From positions 1 to 5,214 of the forward strand of contig JAILCT010000215.1 of assembly GCA_024690425.1 (NCBI GenBank): DNA of 5,214 nt, read 5' to 3'. Made by a program: the position numbers and the translations under genes. The stretch comes from Lachnospiraceae bacterium. GTDB taxonomy: Bacteria > Bacillota_A > Clostridia > Lachnospirales > Lachnospiraceae. Within the stretch, counting starts at the first letter, position 1. Every line of letters starts with the position of its first letter. Below are positions 5,175-5,214 of this stretch, piece after piece. The notes under the pieces were generated by a model. The model was given only the letters and a program-made list of their open reading frames with translations, was not told where the DNA came from and ran no database searches.

Positions 5175-5214
5175 ATCTCGAACAGTTTGTCCTTCTTTCT
5201 GCATAAAAATTGAT
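5159..5214 (-). CDS. C-terminal end of a convergent gene, product unknown
   Basis: On the reverse strand one frame is open from the window edge to TAA (5161-5159) and would encode the C-terminal 17 residues QFLCRKKDKLFEIKEAI. The stop overlaps the XRE stop codon by 3 bases (5160-5161 are shared within the two stops, tail to tail). The sequence looks protein-like, with charged and hydrophobic residues alternating, and a terminator-like hairpin lies at the right distance downstream on that strand. Seventeen open codons alone are weak evidence and no family can be recognised. Confidence 0.4.
   Translation of the reverse strand, partial: QFLCRKKDKLFEIKEAI

Noticed and set aside
1..5214. Mobile element, CRISPR array, defence island or tRNA/rRNA gene
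   Set aside because: No transposase, integrase, regularly spaced repeat array, effector domain, cloverleaf or rRNA sequence was seen.

Overview
The window is a short stretch of bacterial chromosome, most likely from a Clostridia/Lachnospiraceae-type Firmicute. This is an inference. It rests on the visible C-terminus of a GGGtGRT-family protein, a DUF4250 small protein, a fused FeoA-FeoB iron transporter, a cofactor-independent phosphoglycerate mutase, a small Cro/CI-type regulator of a kind common in gut Clostridia, strong AGGAG ribosome binding sites, and sigma-A-type promoters. No phage, IS, CRISPR, tRNA or rRNA signature is visible.

Layout, left to right. (1) Positions 1-168 hold the last 55 codons of a GGGtGRT-family protein, closed by a clear intrinsic terminator (193-216). 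(2) A short intergenic region with an inverted repeat and an 18-bp-period direct repeat (231-279) leads into a two-gene unit: a 60-aa DUF4250 protein (294-476) and, 34 nt later, an 801-aa FeoA-FeoB fusion (511-2916) for ferrous iron uptake. (3) A 143-nt gap has no convincing terminator for feoAB. It carries a near-consensus promoter (TTGAGA-17-TAAAAT) and a small perfect hairpin at the predicted transcript start, and drives gpmI (3060-4652), a glycolytic enzyme. (4) A second gap (4653-4883) contains a strong promoter and a roughly 140-nt leader with an orphan Shine-Dalgarno sequence, followed by a 92-aa XRE-family DNA-binding protein (4884-5162). (5) At the right edge the reverse strand appears to hold the last 17 codons of a convergent gene. 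Its likely terminator hairpin lies inside the 3' end of the XRE gene.

How the genes relate. The DUF4250 gene and feoAB look co-transcribed, so DUF4250 may be linked to iron uptake, but nothing in the sequence proves this. gpmI and the XRE gene each have their own promoter and look like separate units. Base composition and codon choice change within gpmI: ATA isoleucine codons are frequent up to about codon 328 and absent afterwards, and the 3' part and the XRE gene are richer in GC. This could reflect recombination with a related strain or an assembly join.

Most of the window is ordinary core-genome content, and I do not see a clear undescribed biological system. The observations most worth a second look are the terminator embedded in a coding sequence, the composition break in gpmI, the repeats upstream of the feo unit, and the orphan ribosome binding site ahead of the XRE gene.
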